Shown piece by piece: positions 59,651-64,000 of a stretch of 64,000 nucleotides of DNA. How positions within the stretch are numbered: the stretch's first letter is position 1; each line of letters starts with the position of its first letter. Location: NCBI GenBank assembly GCA_022749755.1, contig CM040452.1, positions 5,350,350 through 5,414,349 of the forward strand, in the 5' to 3' direction. This stretch comes from Azadirachta indica. Lineage: Eukaryota; Streptophyta; Magnoliopsida; Sapindales; Meliaceae. The position numbers and the translations under genes were made by a program. The notes below the pieces were generated by a model that did no database searches, was not told the DNA's origin, and saw nothing but the letters and a program-made list of their open reading frames with translations.

Positions 59651-62591
59651 AGGTTTACATGCCTAACTTTTAACTTAATTGGTGGAATATAACACTAAGA
59701 CCCTCTATGTTTTCTGAGTTTTCAAACAACTATATAAATGTTGATTTAAATCAAATAAATCTTTTATTCTTCCTACAGAAAAGGGAATATTTTTAAAATA
59801 AAAAATGTCTGATATTCTTACTTGAAAGATTAATATTTTATCACTCTCTTAAAATTTAAACAATATTCCATCATCTCCTATCGTCATGTTATTTGAGTAT
59901 CGAATAAGAGATGAAAAGATATTAATCAAAAATTAAGTGGACGATAAAGTATTAAATATAAAAATAAAAGCATGCCGCATGTTTTTTCTTTCAAATTGAG
60001 GTACTATAACTTTGAAACTGCAATTATTTTTTTAATTTTAGTGACAAATTTTAACGATCTTTACAAATTCTAATAATATGAGTGTATTTTAGTTATTTTA
60101 CCAGGAAATAGACATATATTTGATTAAATAAGCGAAAGTAAAAATAAGAACATAGGTATTGAAATGTTAGTAACCTATACATATAGAAAAATTTTATTGA
60201 AAATAATAAAAAATTTATACCTCAAATAATTGGGCACTTTTAATGAATAATAATTAGTTACTATTGATACTAACAATTATATACGACTTTCTAATTAATC
60301 TTTTTATTTTTTTTTTTATCTCTTCCATTATATTATTCTCTGCGTCCCTTTCACTTTCTCCATCTCTGCAATTATGTCTCATTTCTCGGGTGGGGCTACG
60401 GGGATCTTCATATACGGCGCATCGCTTCGCTTTCCTTTTAAATTCTTTTTGTTGTTATCTCAAACCTTTTATATAATTTTTTTTTTATTTTTTGCAAATA
60501 CTTTTTTAACTCTTTTTAAATATAATTCATAAATTAATAATTACAATAAAAAAAAAAAATAAAAAATTTAAGTACTTACCTCTTTTTTTTTAAATATGTA
60601 AAACTTAAATTTTTACTTTTCGATTAGTAAGTAAGAGTTTTTATCACTCAAATTATGATTTAAATAATAATTTATACATATATTTTATAAATAAAATAGC
60701 GGATTTGATTAAGTTTAACTCAACTTCCGTTAAATTTTTGATCTAACCGATTGGATCTAAGACTCAATTTTTTTTTTCTTTATTATTGTGATTTTTAAAT
60801 CAATATATCAAAGTGATGTTAATAAATAAAAATTATAAAAAAATAATAAAAAAAAAGTGGGAAAAAGTGGGGAAAAGTGGGAGATGTGTATTGTGTAATA
60901 ATGAAGGCAACGACGACTGAACACAAGATACTGATATCCAAAGGATGGGACTGATAACTTTGAATAAAATCCAATTCTAATGACGTCATCCAATTAATAT
61001 TTTATTATTTTCTTTTCCCCATTTAATTCACACGTGATGTCACATTTTAAACTTGATCTATCTTCACTGTTTCTTTTTGTTCAATTTTTTATTAAAAAAT
61101 TAAAAAAAAAAAATAGAACGACCTTTTTTTTTTTGGTTTTCTTGGAGTTGATTAAGTTATTCGAATCGGTGTTTTTTTGGATTTTTTTTAATCTTTAATT
61201 TTTTATTATTATTTTTTTATGAATAAAAAAGTTAGTAATAATAACTATAAATTAAAAAGAAAAAAAAAATTTATTCTAACTACATTTAAATAAACGTTGA
61301 ACACTCGAATGCTTCTTGAGTTTCCTTTTAGCTTTTCTTTGCTTCATATAATGTGGGACGAGGATAATTACTTCTGGATCCTTAATTTTTATGTTTTTTT
61401 TTACAAATAAACATAGTTTATTGATTTATAATAAATAGATCCCTATGATGGTATAATTGTGATTGTGGAGAATCACATTCAAATACCAAAATTACATTAC
61501 TGACTCCTCTCAATAGTGGCAAAAGTAAATAATGACACAATGTTTCGATTGGTGGATGGAACCAAAAATACTAGTATCAAATAAATCATAATATATTACT
61601 AATTTTCACATTTTATTTTATTTCATAAGTTAATAAATGAAATGTCGAAGCAATACAATTCAACTTTCTCATCATTTAAAATAAAAATTTTGTAATTTAA
61701 GTTAGAAAACAGAATATTACTCGAGACTAAATTCTTCTAATACTTGCTCTTTTATTTTGGTCAAATAAAAATATCAATTAGTTCAACTTGTAAATCTTTT
61801 TCAATTCTAGAAGGGAAATTCCACAAATAATTGGTTTACATAATCATTGCAATAAGAAAAAAGTTAAAAGTTAAATAAATAATCAATAAAGCATATAAAA
61901 AGGCCTAAATATTCAAATGTAATGGGGAACACTCCAGCTCATAGTGCCCAATTTATGGGGAAGTAGCAGCATTTTGCAGAGCACCAAGGTTGGCACAAAA
62001 ACAGAAAATATTCTCAAACCCACTACAGCAAATTCCACCATCCCATAATTACCATCAAATACAGAAAAGAGATAATTTGGGATTATTCAACACAGATATA
62101 GTAAAACTTCACTTTTATTCTTAGGAATGTTGCAACTTGCAACAAATAAAGCAGGATCATATAATGGAAACAAATAACAAGTTGTGTTTCTGTTGTCAAA
62201 AACAAATAATAACATATGGGTGTTGTAGCAGTAAGGTAATTTCAGTCATCAACAACAGAACTTGGAAATTGGTAGCAATTAGACAATACGAAGAGGGCTT
62301 GTAAGACTAAATGCATATGTACAACCACAATTTGTGGTCCATAATAACACAGCAGTTTCCAAAGCTTTGCAAACTTTTTTTTTTTTTCCTTTTCTTTTCT
62401 TTTCTTCTGCAACTAGATAATAGATAACTTCTAAACACAGCTAATTACGAACCTAATCCTGCCTACACGAAGAAAAAAAATCGGAAAAAAAAAAAAACGA
62501 CAATTTCATGAACTTAACAAAAATTAAACAATTTTTTTTCCTTTTTCCCTCATAATGCTAGTGTTTTGGATAACCTTCGGTTCATCTACCA
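59651..62591. other. AT-rich spacer before the CDPK gene
   Basis: No gene recognised. Many A and T runs. A block near 61380-61445 resembles sequence near 29280 and 41040. The last ~500 bases are probably the 3' UTR of the minus-strand kinase. Confidence 0.5.
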
Positions 62592-64000
62592 TCAACTGGC
62601 TAATTGTAACGATCCATCCCTCATCAACTTCAAGCTCAGACTGTTGAATCTTTCTCGTGAATATTGTCTTGAAGCCTTTCTCCAATCTGTACCTGCCTTC
62701 ATCATTGCAGCAAACTCCTCATAACTTATGCGACCATCCTGCAAGACAAAATGGAAACAAGGATTAATTTCTGAAGTAGCAAGCGGATGTACATTTGCAG
62801 GGGATGCTACAAACTCAAGGGCCAATAAATGTAGGCTAGGCATTGTAGCATATTCCCTTGGCTTTTTGTTAGGCAACAATCGGGCCATAGGTTCAAACCT
62901 TGCCATACCGGCTGAGGTGCTGACCTAGAGACCAGGAAAATGTGCAAGTACCGGAAAAAGATTAAAAGCAAAAATGAAAGAGAGCAAATATGCCATCATT
63001 TTCTTTCAAATAACAGAAACCTCTTGTACAAGAAACAGCACGAACCCACAAACAAAAATATGGTAAAAAGAAGTTATAAGCAGCATCAATAGGAGACAAG
63101 ACAAAGAAGATAACGTTAATTATTCAGTCAGTGCACAAGATACCAACTCATAGAGAAACTGACATCCAACAAGTCTTAGGGCTTTACAGTAAAGGGACCG
63201 TAAGTGCTTCTAATTCAAGTATTGAGAGATAAACTTAACCTCTTTCAAGTCTCATTTAGCCACAAAATATAGTCCTTGGTGTGAAATGTCAGGAAGAGAT
63301 ATTGTCAACATTAGAATTAGGAACACAAAGTATTGTGTGTATATACTTGACACTCACCTTGTCTGTATCAACATCATGCATAATGGCATTGATAACATCT
63401 TCACTACTGGTATCAACTTCATCATTCAAGGCTTCTCGAAGCTCTTCAATCTCTATGTAACCACTCTGGTTTTGATCAAAGAATGCAAAAGCTTTATGCA
63501 GATGTTCATCATTGGTTATCTTTTTAAGGTGAACTGAAACTGCAACAAACTCTCCGTAATTCAAAGTTCCATCACCATCAATATCCGCCTGTAGAAAACA
63601 GGTTACAGTCATTCACTTGGTAAAAATTGAAATAATTTGTATTCCAAAACTGTACACAACTGAACAGAATAATGCTTACAGCTTCCATTAGGATTTGAAG
63701 CTCCGCATCAGGAATATGTTGGCCAACTTTTTGCAGTCCAACTCTTAGCTCCTCAAGGTTTATCTTGCCTTTCTTGTTGGTGTCCATCATCTCAAATGCC
63801 TCCTTTATGCCAGCCACTTCCTCCATAGACAGATGCTCAGCCACAACCTGCAGATAGGAAACTTCAGTCATCTAAAACAGAAATTATGTAAACATTGATA
63901 ATCACTATGATCAGTTGCTGCCTAAGAAAACAGCATCTATCATAATACACAAAAGCAGCAAATAACGTAGAGGGCCTTGAATTATTACCCTTAGAGCTCT
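62592..64000 (-). CDS. Calcium-dependent protein kinase, EF-hand half (CPK10/CPK30-like), partial
   Basis: The minus strand enters from the right edge. Exons are 64000-63989 (RALR), 63847-63680, 63588-63358 and 62738-62592 (TGA), all joined in phase. The frame begins in the autoinhibitory junction ([22 protein letters not shown]), which in these kinases keeps the catalytic domain off until calcium binds. Four EF hands follow: [39 protein letters not shown] and [15 protein letters not shown], each with the expected acidic ligands. The C-terminus is [20 protein letters not shown] then GSLQLAS. The pattern of EF1 and EF3 is closest to Arabidopsis CPK10/CPK30, linked in that species to stress and nitrate responses; this is from memory of the family. 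The kinase domain lies beyond the window. No defect seen. Confidence 0.93.

Overview
This is nuclear DNA from a flowering plant, most likely a eudicot. Genes have GT/AG introns and plant-only products: two NAC transcription factor loci, a chloroplast sulfite reductase, a nuclear photosystem II 5 kDa protein and a calcium-dependent protein kinase. They sit in AT-rich spacers full of (TA)n microsatellites and small inverted-repeat elements. The species cannot be fixed by eye. There are no operons, ribosome-binding sites, CRISPR arrays or plasmid/phage features.

Left third (1-22.1 kb): the 3' end of a cinnamoyl-CoA-reductase-like gene; an intact NAC gene (2537-4391) followed by a decayed duplicate of its tail (6305-6690); a small unrecognised ORF (8347-8598); a tRNA-Thr(AGT) gene; an intronless MAPKKK-type kinase on the minus strand (9945-10970); a second NAC gene carrying an in-frame stop (11426-12605); then three tandem copies of a 3-hydroxyisobutyryl-CoA hydrolase-like gene in different stages of decay (13236-22111). 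The two longer copies have both lost the Gly-rich oxyanion segment and catalytic residues.

Middle (22.9-39.8 kb): a small conserved two-exon gene of 80 aa and a five-exon coiled-coil gene, both on the minus strand; about 6 kb of AT-rich spacer with an unusual T16G22 homopolymer junction and a (TC)24 microsatellite; the photosystem II 5 kDa protein gene with a G-box and I-box upstream; and an eight-exon ferredoxin-sulfite reductase gene on the minus strand, whose exon phases all close to a 688-aa chloroplast enzyme.

Right part (42.6-64 kb): a Tudor-domain gene (42659-44395), a broken coiled-coil locus (46792-48050) and an intact coiled-coil gene with four 23-residue repeats (52128-53368). All are on the minus strand and share a recognisably homologous 5'-leader intron although their coding bodies differ. 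A fourth minus-strand gene (57879-58523, GC-rich, orphan) has a similar N-terminus and the same placement of an intron just before its ATG. A 785-bp Mutator-like foldback element with a perfect 10-bp target duplication sits in the intron of the broken copy. The window ends inside the EF-hand half of a CPK10/CPK30-type calcium-dependent protein kinase.

The best candidates for something undescribed are the 5'-leader-sharing coiled-coil/Tudor cluster (42.6-59.4 kb) and the catalytically dead hydrolase array.
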